Source: Nitrosovibrio sp. Nv17
GTDB lineage: Bacteria > Pseudomonadota > Gammaproteobacteria > Burkholderiales > Nitrosomonadaceae
Length of the DNA stretch: 64,000 nucleotides
Direction of reading: 5' to 3'
NCBI RefSeq assembly: GCF_900119085.1
Contig: NZ_FPIQ01000005.1
Location: 1-64,000 of the forward strand
The notes beneath the pieces are model-generated. The model did no database searches. It was not told the origin of the DNA and was given only the letters and a program-made list of their open reading frames with translations. This document shows positions 39,204 through 47,789 of this stretch, piece after piece. Made by a program: the position numbers and the translations under genes. Position 1 is the stretch's first letter, and each line of letters starts with the position of its first letter.

Positions 39204-40001
39204 CTAGAACAACCCGGCCAGCATCTTCGTCCCCAGAAGGAAGAGCAATCCCGCGAAAATCCGCTTGAGCACGGCCGTCGGGATGACATGAGTCATCCTC
39301 GCCCCCAGCGGAGCGGTCAACATGCTGGCCAGCACGATCCACCCCAGCGCCGGCAGATAGACGTATCCCAGACTGTACGGCGGCAGCGGCACCGGCTGCG
39401 CCATGCCGTTGGCAATATAGCCCACGGCCCCCGCCACCGCGATCGAAAACCCCACGGCGGCGGCGGTGCCGATGGCATGTTGCAGCCGCACGTTGCAGTA
39501 CGACAGGAAGGGCACCGTGAGCAGCCCCCCGCCGATGGCGACAAAACTGGAAACCAGGCCGATCACTCCCCCTACCCCGAACATCCCCGCCCGGCCGGGC
39601 AGCGTGCGCGAGGGCCGGGGAGAGAATCTCAGCAGCATCTGGGCGGCGGCATAGTAGATGAATGCGACGAAGACGACGCTCAGGAAGCGGGTGGAAAGCA
39701 TGCCCGCCAGGGTCGCCCCCACCAGCGTTCCCAGAATGATGCCCGGCGTGATGAATCTCACCACCTGCCAGTTCACCGCCCCGTGGGCGTGGTGCGTGCG
39801 CAGACTGGAGGCGGCGCTGAAGATGATGGCTGCCATGGTGGTGCCCAGGGCCAGGTGCAGGATGCGGTCGGGCGGGAAATGCCGGGCACTGAAGACGAAG
39901 GTAAGCACCGGCACCAGGATCAGGCCGCCGCCTATGCCCAGCAGGCCCGCGAAGAAGCCGACGACGGCTCCGAGCAGCAGGTAGATCGGCCACCATTCCA
40001 T
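39204..40001 (-). CDS. TauE/SafE-family permease
   Basis: ATG at 40001 gives 265 residues with about eight hydrophobic segments, starting WPIYLLLGAVVGFFAGLLGI plus GGG, the family N-terminal motif. A repeated counterpart VGGVIGLVSSFVAIGGGLLT lies mid-protein. These proteins export sulfite, sulfoacetate or related organic anions, but the substrate cannot be told from sequence. Monocistronic by position; only 20 bp separate its stop from the purC stop. Confidence 0.88.
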   Translation of the reverse strand: MEWWPIYLLLGAVVGFFAGLLGIGGGLILVPVLTFVFSARHFPPDRILHLALGTTMAAIIFSAASSLRTHHAHGAVNWQVVRFITPGIILGTLVGATLAGMLSTRFLSVVFVAFIYYAAAQMLLRFSPRPSRTLPGRAGMFGVGGVIGLVSSFVAIGGGLLTVPFLSYCNVRLQHAIGTAAAVGFSIAVAGAVGYIANGMAQPVPLPPYSLGYVYLPALGWIVLASMLTAPLGARMTHVIPTAVLKRIFAGLLFLLGTKMLAGLF

Positions 40002-40436
40002 GTCTGGCCTACGGCAAGGAATAGCGGGTTTCAGGCATGGCGACGGTCGAGACGCTGAGATGCAACCGGCGCCACGCGACAAGGACGATCTCTACCTGCG
40101 GCCGTTGCTTGAGAGGTCGCGGAAGCGGTTGCTTGCCGGATAAAACACAGGTCAGGAACACTCGCACTGTATCCGGGACGGAGAGCCCATCGACGCGAGG
40201 TTCTCGGTTCCTCCGCTTTCATTCGCTCGTCCAGGCGGGGGAGGATCATCGGGATTGCAGCCGCGATGGCTTTTTTCGCTATATGATACGGGATACATTG
40301 TATCGCAAAGAGTGGCGGCGGCGGGATGAATGCAGCGCTGCAGGCCACCGGTTCCGCCGGGAATCAAGAACCTGGAGGTCCAGGTGAGCAGGCGGGCGCG
40401 GCCTAGACCGCCGTTTCAATCCCTGGTCGAGGCAGC
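40002..40436. other. intergenic region between TauE-type and glycosyltransferase genes
   Basis: 435 bp of divergent promoter space. TATATGATACGGGATACATTG near 40280 is the most AT-rich patch and could hold a promoter for the glycosyltransferase. Open frames here are arginine/serine-rich shadows. No RNA gene or repeat is recognised. Confidence 0.4.
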
Positions 40437-41408
40437 ATGAACCTTCCGGAGACGGATACAGGCGGCACCCCTACCGGCTGGACAACCGCTTCCACTCCTG
40501 ATTGGCAAAACATGGTCTCGGTCGTCATCGTCAACTTCAACGCCGGGCATTTCCTGGCGACAGCCATCGATTCGGTGCTGACGGAGGCGGACGAGGTACG
40601 GGTCGTGGACAACGCCTCCTCCGATACCAGCCTGGAATTCTGCATGCGGCGCTTTCCCGGAGAGCCCAAGCTCGGCATCATCCGCAATCCGGGCAACCTG
40701 GGATTCGCCGCCGCCTGCAACATCGGTATCCAGCAGACGACGGGCGCGTATGTGCTGTTCCTCAATCCGGACTGTATCGTGGCTGCGGGCACCCTTTCCC
40801 GCCTGCTCCAGGTGCTGGAATCGAGCCCGGACGCCGGCATGGCGGGTGGGCTGCTGCTCAATCCGGATGGCACCGAGCAGGCTGGCGGGCGTCGCGCAGT
40901 GCCGACTCCGTGGCGGTCGTTCGTCCGCGCCTTCGGGCTGTACCGTCTTGCCCGATACTGGCCCCGCCTGTTCTTCGATTTCCATTTGCACCGGCAGGCC
41001 CTGCCGGATCGTCCCGCCGAGGTGGAGGCGATTTCCGGCGCCCTCATGCTGGTGCGGCGAGCAGCGATCCGTGACGTCGGCCCATGGGATGAAGGCTATT
41101 TCCTGCACTGCGAGGATTCCGACTGGTGCATGCGTTTCCGGCAGCAGGGATGGAAAATACTTTTCGTACCGGACGCACCGGTAACGCACCACAAGGGAGC
41201 ATGCAGCCAATCCCGTCCTCTGTTCGTCGAATGGCACAAGCACAAGGGAATGGTGCGCTACTACCGCAAATTCTTCCGGTGCCGCTATCCCGGTGCGCTG
41301 ATGTGGCTCGTGGCATCGGGCGTCTGGCTGCGCTTCATCGCCGTGGCGATCCGCCATGCCATCCATCGGGTCGGCCGGGCGCTCGGGCCAGAGAAAACGC
41401 ATGCCTGA
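40437..41408 (+). CDS. family 2 glycosyltransferase (rhamnosyltransferase-like)
   Basis: A 323-residue GT-A fold enzyme. VSVVIVNFNAGHFLATAIDS starts the nucleotide-sugar domain; VVDNASSD, NPGNLGFAAACNIGI, LFLNPDC (the DXD-like motif) and GPWDEGYFLHCEDSDWCMRF follow. This arrangement is that of WbbL-like rhamnosyltransferases that build cell-surface polysaccharide. A C-terminal hydrophobic segment (LMWLVASGVWLRFIAVAI) may attach it to the membrane. It overlaps the next gene by 8 bp. Confidence 0.9.
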   Translation: MNLPETDTGGTPTGWTTASTPDWQNMVSVVIVNFNAGHFLATAIDSVLTEADEVRVVDNASSDTSLEFCMRRFPGEPKLGIIRNPGNLGFAAACNIGIQQTTGAYVLFLNPDCIVAAGTLSRLLQVLESSPDAGMAGGLLLNPDGTEQAGGRRAVPTPWRSFVRAFGLYRLARYWPRLFFDFHLHRQALPDRPAEVEAISGALMLVRRAAIRDVGPWDEGYFLHCEDSDWCMRFRQQGWKILFVPDAPVTHHKGACSQSRPLFVEWHKHKGMVRYYRKFFRCRYPGALMWLVASGVWLRFIAVAIRHAIHRVGRALGPEKTHA

Positions 41409-42312
41409 GCCAGCAGCGCCTCGCGGGATCGCGGTTACCGGGGCAACCAGCGTCATTGGGCGCTTTCTTCTGCCCCGGCTGGCGCAAGCCGGTTATGAGG
41501 TACACGCCATCAGTCGCCAGCCCCGTACCCGCTCAGACATGCCGGAAGCCGGGGCGACCTGGCATGTGGCAGACATCGCCGATCCCGGCCAGCTGCCGCA
41601 GGTGGATGCCCGAATACTCATCCACCTGGCCCCGCTCTGGCTGCTGCCTCCGCTCCTGCCCATCCTTGGATCCCGCAAAATCGTGCGGATCATCGGCTTC
41701 GGTTCGACCAGCCTGTTCAGCAAGACCGCATCGGCCGATGGAAGCGAGCGCCAGCTGGCGGCGCGCCTGGGTCTTGCGGAAGAGACCATAGCCCGCACGA
41801 GCCACGATCTGGAGATACGCTGGACGGTGTTTCGTCCCACCCTGGTCTATGATGGCGTACACGACGGCAATGTCGCGATGATCCGCCGCTTCATCCGGCG
41901 CTACGGTTTCTTCCCGCTGCTGGGCAAGGCTCGCGGCCTGCGCCAGCCGGTGCACGCTGACGACCTTGCACAGGCCTGCCTCCAGGCGCTTGACCACCCC
42001 GCCACGTTTTGCAGGGCCTATAATCTGAGCGGCGGAGAAACCCTGGAATACCGCGCAATGGTGGAGAGAATAGCCGCGACGCCAGGCCGGCAGGCACATT
42101 TCATCAGGATACCGGTATGGCTGTTCCATGGAGGCATCCGGCTGGCCCGGATGCTTCCCGGGCAGCGGCACCTGTCGACGGAGATGGCGACGCGGATGAA
42201 CGTCGATCTATGTTTCGACCATGCCGACGCGACCCGCGATTTCGGTTTTTCCCCACGCCCCTTCCTGCTCCAGCGCAACGACGGCGGAAACCGGCCCGCT
42301 CCGTCATCATGA
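41401..42312 (+). CDS. NAD-dependent epimerase/dehydratase family protein
   Basis: 303 residues from ATG 41401. The N-terminal Rossmann motif is GIAVTGATSVIGRFLLPRLA. The usual YxxxK pair is not evident: the Tyr position region reads FGSTSLFSKTASAD, with S-S-K. It is therefore an atypical extended-SDR member, possibly an NAD-binding protein without classical dehydrogenase chemistry. Co-expression with the glycosyltransferase suggests nucleotide-sugar or glycan modification. Confidence 0.8.
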   Translation: MPEPAAPRGIAVTGATSVIGRFLLPRLAQAGYEVHAISRQPRTRSDMPEAGATWHVADIADPGQLPQVDARILIHLAPLWLLPPLLPILGSRKIVRIIGFGSTSLFSKTASADGSERQLAARLGLAEETIARTSHDLEIRWTVFRPTLVYDGVHDGNVAMIRRFIRRYGFFPLLGKARGLRQPVHADDLAQACLQALDHPATFCRAYNLSGGETLEYRAMVERIAATPGRQAHFIRIPVWLFHGGIRLARMLPGQRHLSTEMATRMNVDLCFDHADATRDFGFSPRPFLLQRNDGGNRPAPSS

Positions 42313-42328
42313 TACCCACGGACGTCAA

Positions 42329-42739
42329 ATGGACATCCTTATTTCCGAAGATGAAATCCAGATCAGCGCAATTCGGGCGCAGGGCGCCGGCGGGCAGCAC
42401 GTCAACAAGGTTTCCAGTGCCATCCATCTGCGTTTCGACATCGGCGCCTCCTCCCTGCCGGAACCGCATAAGGAACGGCTGCTGAAACTGGGCGATCAGC
42501 GCATCACCCGGGAAGGCGTCGTCGTCATCAAGGCGCAGCGCTATCGCAGCCAGGAAAAGAACCGCGAGGACGCCCTGCAACGGCTGTACGAGTTGGTCGA
42601 CCGTGCAGCCCGGATACCTCGTCCGAGAAAACCCACGCGGCCTACCCCCAGCTCGCAGGCCAAAATGCTGGATGAAAAAATGCAACACGGGCGGCTGAAA
42701 GCCGCGAGGAAAAAACTACCGCCGGATTTCGAATCGTGA
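42329..42739 (+). CDS. arfB: alternative ribosome-rescue factor ArfB (YaeJ)
   Basis: 136 residues from ATG 42329. The class I release-factor-like GGQ motif is present (RAQGAGGQHVNKVSSAIHLR), and the C-terminal tail is basic (MLDEKMQHGRLKAARKKLPP), which in ArfB enters the empty mRNA channel. It hydrolyses peptidyl-tRNA on stalled ribosomes, so the window encodes both this and tmRNA. It follows the epimerase gene closely. Confidence 0.94.
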   Translation: MDILISEDEIQISAIRAQGAGGQHVNKVSSAIHLRFDIGASSLPEPHKERLLKLGDQRITREGVVVIKAQRYRSQEKNREDALQRLYELVDRAARIPRPRKPTRPTPSSQAKMLDEKMQHGRLKAARKKLPPDFES

Positions 42740-42809
42740 CGTGGAGCGGCTTGCACCCGGGCGGCTGCGCGCGGTCCAAAAAATGGGCTTTCGCCCTCCA
42801 CTTCACCGC

Positions 42810-44321
42810 TTACCCGGATGATTCCGGCGACTGCGCCATCGCATCCGCCGGCGCCGCCGGCATGTCCCCGTCGGGCTTCGATATGCCCTGCTGCGGAGGA
42901 GAAGGATAGGTCACATCCTGGAAGATAATGGAAAAGACGGTTCCATTGCCGGTGACGCTGCTCACCCGCAGGCGTAATCTGTTGTTTTCCGCCACCGTCT
43001 TCACGATGGACAGCCCGATCCCGCTGGAAGTCCGATTATGGAGCGCGGCCCTGGGTGCGTAGAAGTACTCGTCGAAAATATGCGGCAAATCCTTCTCGCC
43101 GATTCCGATTCCATGATCGGTGACTGCCACCACGGCTGAGGATGGCACATCGTCGAGAATGGATGCGATCTCTATCGTTCCTCCATCGTAGGAATAGGCG
43201 ATCGCGTTGGCGATGACGTTTTCGAACAGTATCTCGAGCTGGCTCCGCAGCCCTTCCGCGATAAAGTCTTCGATCTTGACCTTGATTCCGATATTCCTGG
43301 AATGGGCAATGGGCATGAGCTTGTCGGTACACTTGCGAATGGTGGCCTCGATACTCACGTGCTCGCGCGCATACCCGCTCCTGACCGCCGCCCTCAATCG
43401 CTCGAGCTTGAGAACATCCAGGATCAGGCTTGCCATACCGGAGGCGCGGTGATCGATTTTCAGCAGAACGTCTTCCATGTCGGTGGAGATCTCGCCGCAG
43501 TATCCGCCTTTCATGATATTGATCTTGCTTCGGATGGCGTCCAGCGGGGCCTTGAGCTGGTGCGTCATCAGCACTGCATAGCGGTCCTTCTCCATCTGGG
43601 CCCGACTGATCTGTTCGTAAGCCTCCAGAAGCTGATGCTCGCGCGTGCGCACGACGATCGCGAGCCGCGAAACCACATACCAGACGACGACGAACAGAAC
43701 GTCCAGGGTAAACATCCACAAGAGGATGTCGATTTTATGGGGATGGGCGGCAAGCGTGCCGACCCCGATCGACACCGACTGCGGAACGAGAAAAAGCAGG
43801 GGTGTTTCTATGAAGAGAATGGCCGCGTACAGGCAGCAGACGAGGAGCGTCACGATCAGGCTTTCCGCCGCCGAGAAGAAAATGCATGACAGGGCGATGT
43901 GCAGCACGTAGAAGAACGGCGCAGGCGTCGCGATGCTGCCGACGAAGTGCACCACCACGGATAGGCATACAAGATCGACGATGATCTGAATCCAGATATT
44001 GATCGACGGCGAGTTGTATCTGGATCGAGGACAGAAATCCAGCGCGTAGATGCATGATGCATTCACCATGCAGAGGACCAGGGTGATGACGAACGACCAT
44101 CCTTGCTGGGGAATGACGCCCGCTTCGGTCAGCTTGTCGGGAATGATGATCGCCGCGAGCTGGAACAGGATGAGAACTCCGATCACGCCCCACCGGAACA
44201 CGATGAACCAGCGGGCATTGTTGATCAGGACTTCATCGCTCAGCTTGGTGCTGGTGATCCCGATCCGGGGAAGCGCAGGGCGATTCTCCGATGTACTCCA
44301 GGAGAATTCGGCGAGCGCCAT
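42810..44321 (-). CDS. membrane sensor histidine kinase
   Basis: 503 residues. The first 225 contain six or so membrane helices (WGVIGVLILFQLAAIII, FVITLVLCMVNASCIYAL, IQIIVDLVCLSVVVHFVG, and more), with no recognisable extracytoplasmic sensor domain. Then come a coiled linker, the dimerisation/phosphoacceptor His254 (LMTHQLKAPLDAIRSK) and an ATPase domain with N box ENVIANAIAYS, G1 DHGIGIGEKD and G2 SSGIGLSIVK. It lies 15 bp after a single-domain response regulator, its likely partner. The signal is unknown; a membrane-intrinsic stimulus is plausible. Confidence 0.9.
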   Translation of the reverse strand: MALAEFSWSTSENRPALPRIGITSTKLSDEVLINNARWFIVFRWGVIGVLILFQLAAIIIPDKLTEAGVIPQQGWSFVITLVLCMVNASCIYALDFCPRSRYNSPSINIWIQIIVDLVCLSVVVHFVGSIATPAPFFYVLHIALSCIFFSAAESLIVTLLVCCLYAAILFIETPLLFLVPQSVSIGVGTLAAHPHKIDILLWMFTLDVLFVVVWYVVSRLAIVVRTREHQLLEAYEQISRAQMEKDRYAVLMTHQLKAPLDAIRSKINIMKGGYCGEISTDMEDVLLKIDHRASGMASLILDVLKLERLRAAVRSGYAREHVSIEATIRKCTDKLMPIAHSRNIGIKVKIEDFIAEGLRSQLEILFENVIANAIAYSYDGGTIEIASILDDVPSSAVVAVTDHGIGIGEKDLPHIFDEYFYAPRAALHNRTSSGIGLSIVKTVAENNRLRLRVSSVTGNGTVFSIIFQDVTYPSPPQQGISKPDGDMPAAPADAMAQSPESSG

Positions 44322-44336
44322 GACCTCGGTCCCCGG

Positions 44337-44813
44337 CTAGATGCCTGGACTATCCGTATTTTCCAGGCGGCTGCGTATGATCGACAGGAGGCTGACCGGC
44401 TCGACCGGTTTTTCCACGATCAGGATCCATTCATCCGACAGGCCTGTAAAATATGGGCGAATCTCTTCCCCCAGAGAAGTCATGAATATCATGTGAAGGC
44501 GGGGCAGGCGCCTTCGAATCTCGACGAAAGCCTCCAGCCCCGCATCCATGGTTTCAACCATCACGTCGAGTATCGCCAGGGAGGGGAAATTGCGCTGATC
44601 CTTGAGCGACTCCAGGAAGTCACGCATCGTCTGGTAGCTGTCGACCTCGTATCTGTTGCTCTTCAGGATGCGCCTGACCGCATCCCGAATATCGGGATCG
44701 TCGTCGACATGCACGATCCGCGGCATCGCGCGACCCGGATCCATATGGCCCGAAGCGAATTGGGGGCCCGCCGGCACCGGCTCCGGCTCCGAGTGCCGAA
44801 TGGGAATATGCAT
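44337..44813 (-). CDS. single-domain response regulator
   Basis: 158 residues; receiver residues 31-150 with the acidic pair in HVDDDP, phospho-acceptor D83 (AILDVMVE), T112 (IFMTSLG) and K135 (VEKPV). No output domain follows. ATG at 44813 has GGAGGAG upstream. It precedes the histidine kinase on the same strand, so they form a two-component pair whose output must be protein-protein interaction or phosphorelay. Confidence 0.9.
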   Translation of the reverse strand: MHIPIRHSEPEPVPAGPQFASGHMDPGRAMPRIVHVDDDPDIRDAVRRILKSNRYEVDSYQTMRDFLESLKDQRNFPSLAILDVMVETMDAGLEAFVEIRRRLPRLHMIFMTSLGEEIRPYFTGLSDEWILIVEKPVEPVSLLSIIRSRLENTDSPGI

Positions 44814-45005
44814 CTCGATCTCCTCCGTTTTATATTTGGACTTGGCACCATCACCCTACCCTTGCAGCGCCCATGGTAATGGGTGTCATGTAAATATTGC
44901 GTCAGGCGGAAATCAAGAATTTGTTAAGATCATGCTCTTCCGGCGGATGAGCCTGGGACGCCCGAGGCACCCGATGCCCTCCGGCACCGCCTCCGCACGC
45001 CGGCG

Positions 45006-45695
45006 CTACGCCAGGACGCGCACCAGCCAGCTTCCGATATCGGATATTTCATCCTCGCACACGGAATGCGCCATGGGGTATTCGTGCCACTCCACGGTAC
45101 GACCCGATTCGAGCAGGCCCTGCCGGGCAGCCCGGCCTGCCGTGAGAGGCACCACATTATCCAGGGTTCCGTGCGCCATGAAGATCGGCACGCCGGCATC
45201 ATCCGGCCGTGACACCCAGGTGGATGCCAGAGGTGCGACGGGCAGGTAGCACGACAGCGCCAGGATGCCCGCCAGGGGTTCGGGATAGTGCAAACCGACA
45301 TGCAAGGCCAGGGCCCCTCCTTGGGAAAAACCTGCCAGGACGATTTTCCCCGGTTCGATTCCACGCTGCCTTTCGCGGCCGATCAGCGCCTCGACCGCCT
45401 GTTGCGACTCGCCCAGGCTCCCCGGCTCCACGCGAATCCCGGAGCCCGATTCGCCAACATCATAGTCGTGCCACGCTCGCATCACGAGGCCCCGATTGAT
45501 GCTCACCGGCCTCATGGGCGCATGGGGAAAAACGAAGCGGATGGACATCCCCCGAGGAAGCGCGAGCCTGTTCACGATGGGAACGAAATCGTTGCCGTCT
45601 GCACCCAGGCCGTGCATCCAGATGACTGCACACGCGGACTTGGCACCGGTTTCGAGTTCGACGCAGGGAAGCGGTTCAGGGGACGGGAAGGGCAT
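45006..45695 (-). CDS. carboxylesterase/phospholipase-like alpha/beta hydrolase
   Basis: 229 residues with the carboxylesterase (EstB/YpfH-like) pattern: IWMHGLGADGNDFVPIV, the nucleophile elbow GFSQGGA (S124), D179 (HGTLDNVVP) and H210 (YPMAHSV). It has no signal peptide, so a cytoplasmic esterase is likely. Natural substrate unknown. It is divergent from the transglutaminase-like gene. Confidence 0.9.
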   Translation of the reverse strand: MPFPSPEPLPCVELETGAKSACAVIWMHGLGADGNDFVPIVNRLALPRGMSIRFVFPHAPMRPVSINRGLVMRAWHDYDVGESGSGIRVEPGSLGESQQAVEALIGRERQRGIEPGKIVLAGFSQGGALALHVGLHYPEPLAGILALSCYLPVAPLASTWVSRPDDAGVPIFMAHGTLDNVVPLTAGRAARQGLLESGRTVEWHEYPMAHSVCEDEISDIGSWLVRVLA

Positions 45696-45806
45696 GCGCA
45701 GCGGATTCGGGTCAGGTACCCGGGAACATGGGTTGACTTAAGCCAGGGGCAGGATTAGATTCGCGCCTTGAATCATCCGTTATATCAGAATAATGGGGAG
45801 AAGATC

Positions 45807-46913
45807 ATGAAGCGCAGGGATTTCATCAGGCTCGCGGGATTGGGCGGAATGGCCGCCTCATTATATCCGATTCCATCGATCGTATCCGCCCAGCAGGTCT
45901 TCCGGCCCAAAACGCACAGCTACCGCCTGACCTACAAGATCCACCTGCCCGACAAGGGAAAAAAAGCGCGCCTGTGGCTGCCGCTGCCCGATACCAACGA
46001 TACGCCCCACCAGTTCTCCCAGGGCAGCGTATGGAGCGGCAATGCGAGCATCGCCCGGTTCGAGAGCATTCCGGGAACGACCGCCCCCATGTTCTACGCG
46101 GAATGGCGCAGCAGCGGGCCCCGCAACGTCGTGGTGAGCAGCGTGGTCAAGACGACCGACCGCATCGTCGAGCTGGATACCTACTCCGAACGCAATGCAG
46201 CCGCCATTCCATCGGAAGTGAAGCACTACCTGCGCACCACCCGCCATATCCCGCTGGATGGCATCGTGCGCAAGACCGCCCTCTCAATCCTGCAGGAAAG
46301 CCGAGCCGACACGTCCCTGAAGAAAGCGCGGGCGATATATGACTGGGTGGTGGAGAATGCTTCCTACGATTCGGGCATCCGCGGCTGCGGTCGAGGCGAC
46401 GTCAAATCGATGCTGGAATCCGGCAACCTGGGCGGCAAGTGTGCCGACATCAACGCCTTGTTCGTAGGGTTGGCGCGAGCCGCGGGCATTCCCGCCCGTG
46501 ACAACTATGGAATACGCATCGACGAGTCCGCGACGCACAAACCGCTCGGACGCTCGGGGGATGTATCCACCGCACAGCACTGCCGACCCGAGTTCTACCT
46601 CGCAGGCCTTGGCTGGGTGCCGGTGAATCCGGCGGACGTCCGCCAGCTGGCGCTGGACGAGGATCTGCCCGTCACCCATCCGCGCGTCGCGGCGCTGCGC
46701 GAAAAACTGTTCGGCACGTGGGAAATGAACTGGGTGGCATTCAACCACGGCCAGGACATCACCCTGGCAAAGGACACCCCACTGGGTGAGCTGCCGTTCT
46801 TCATGTATCCGCAGGCCGACGTGTCCGGACATATACAGGATAGCCTGGAGCCAGCCGAGTTCGTGTACCAGATCGTTTCATCGGAGCTAGTCGGCACCGG
46901 CGTCAAATTCTAG
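45807..46913 (+). CDS. Tat-exported transglutaminase-like protein
   Basis: ATG 45807 behind GGGGAGAAG gives 368 residues with a twin-arginine signal (MKRRDFIRLAGLGGMAASLY, cleavage near VSA-QQ). The transglutaminase-like core has Cys212 (GGKCADINALFVGLARAAGI), His258 (QHCRPEFYLAGLGW) and Asp277 (VNPADVRQ), so the triad is complete. Such periplasmic domains act as peptidases or amidases more often than as cross-linkers. Its 3' end overlaps the convergent darP gene by 27 bp. Confidence 0.85.
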   Translation: MKRRDFIRLAGLGGMAASLYPIPSIVSAQQVFRPKTHSYRLTYKIHLPDKGKKARLWLPLPDTNDTPHQFSQGSVWSGNASIARFESIPGTTAPMFYAEWRSSGPRNVVVSSVVKTTDRIVELDTYSERNAAAIPSEVKHYLRTTRHIPLDGIVRKTALSILQESRADTSLKKARAIYDWVVENASYDSGIRGCGRGDVKSMLESGNLGGKCADINALFVGLARAAGIPARDNYGIRIDESATHKPLGRSGDVSTAQHCRPEFYLAGLGWVPVNPADVRQLALDEDLPVTHPRVAALREKLFGTWEMNWVAFNHGQDITLAKDTPLGELPFFMYPQADVSGHIQDSLEPAEFVYQIVSSELVGTGVKF

Positions 46914-47468
46914 CGGCCTGGACGATCCATTGTCCTCATCCGTCGTATCCGCCTGCCGCGGCGATTCCGGAATGGTGTCACGCAACGCCTGAAACAGCGC
47001 GCGAAAGCTTTTCGGCGGCCCGCCCGCAAGGGCTTCCCTGCGCGTATTGCGCAGCAGCAGGTGCAGCTGTCGCACGTCGGCGCCCGGGCAGATCCGCACC
47101 AGCTCGGAAAGCGCCCCTTCGTCCTCGAGCAGGCGGGCGCGCCAGCGTTCCAGCAGATGCAGGCGGGCGGTCTCCCGCCGACCGGTGCCGCTCCACCGCT
47201 CCAGCTTTTCCAGGATGGGCGCGGCGTCGACGTCGCGCATCAGCCTGCCGATATACTGCATCTGCCGGCGGCGGGCGCCATGCTGATGCATCCGCCCGGC
47301 TTCCAGTATCGCCTCGGTGAGCCTCTCCGGCAGACACAACTCACGCAGCCGCCCATGATCGATCTGCACCAATCGCTCTCCGATATCCTGCAACGCATGC
47401 ATGGCCTGCTTGCGGCGGGTCTTGCTGGGCCGCACATCCGTCTTTGGATCATTCGTCATATCTGCCAC
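46887..47468 (-). CDS. darP: ribosome biogenesis factor DarP (YjgA, DUF615)
   Basis: A 193-residue highly charged helical protein (KTRRKQAMHALQDIGERLVQ, RRRQMQYIGRLMRDVDAAPI) matching the YjgA/DUF615 family that associates with 50S assembly intermediates. It is divergent from pmbA, an arrangement conserved in many proteobacteria and good support for the call. Confidence 0.9.
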   Translation of the reverse strand: MADMTNDPKTDVRPSKTRRKQAMHALQDIGERLVQIDHGRLRELCLPERLTEAILEAGRMHQHGARRRQMQYIGRLMRDVDAAPILEKLERWSGTGRRETARLHLLERWRARLLEDEGALSELVRICPGADVRQLHLLLRNTRREALAGGPPKSFRALFQALRDTIPESPRQADTTDEDNGSSRPLEFDAGAD

Positions 47469-47789
47469 GCGCGGCCTGAAAATACCTCGAAAATATGCTC
47501 ATCGAGCCTCGTTTCCATGAGTTGCTGGTAAAATCCAAGGGATTCAGTCACCATGAGGCATGGCCGTTCAGGTATCGAAAGCGGCATGGGATGCCGGGAA
47601 ACCGGACACGGGACACCCGATTGTATCAGCCGCACACGCCGATGACGCGTCCAGATCAGGAGGCGCGTGCTGCATGACCGTTGAAAGCTGCTATCATGTC
47701 GCACCCAATGTTCAGCTATATATGCCCGCTGCCTGATTCACGATCTGATACGCCGCCAGCCCCATTCCCGTCCCGCCACTCTCATAGTC
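47469..47789. other. darP-pmbA divergent promoter region
   Basis: About 320 bp. AT-rich patches near 47695-47730 (ATGTTCAGCTATATATG) could serve as promoter for pmbA. No gene or RNA element is recognised. Confidence 0.45.

Noticed and set aside
40037-40387. 116-codon plus-strand frame between the TauE-type and glycosyltransferase genes
   Set aside because: Arg/Ser/Cys-rich shadow-like composition without a ribosome-binding site.
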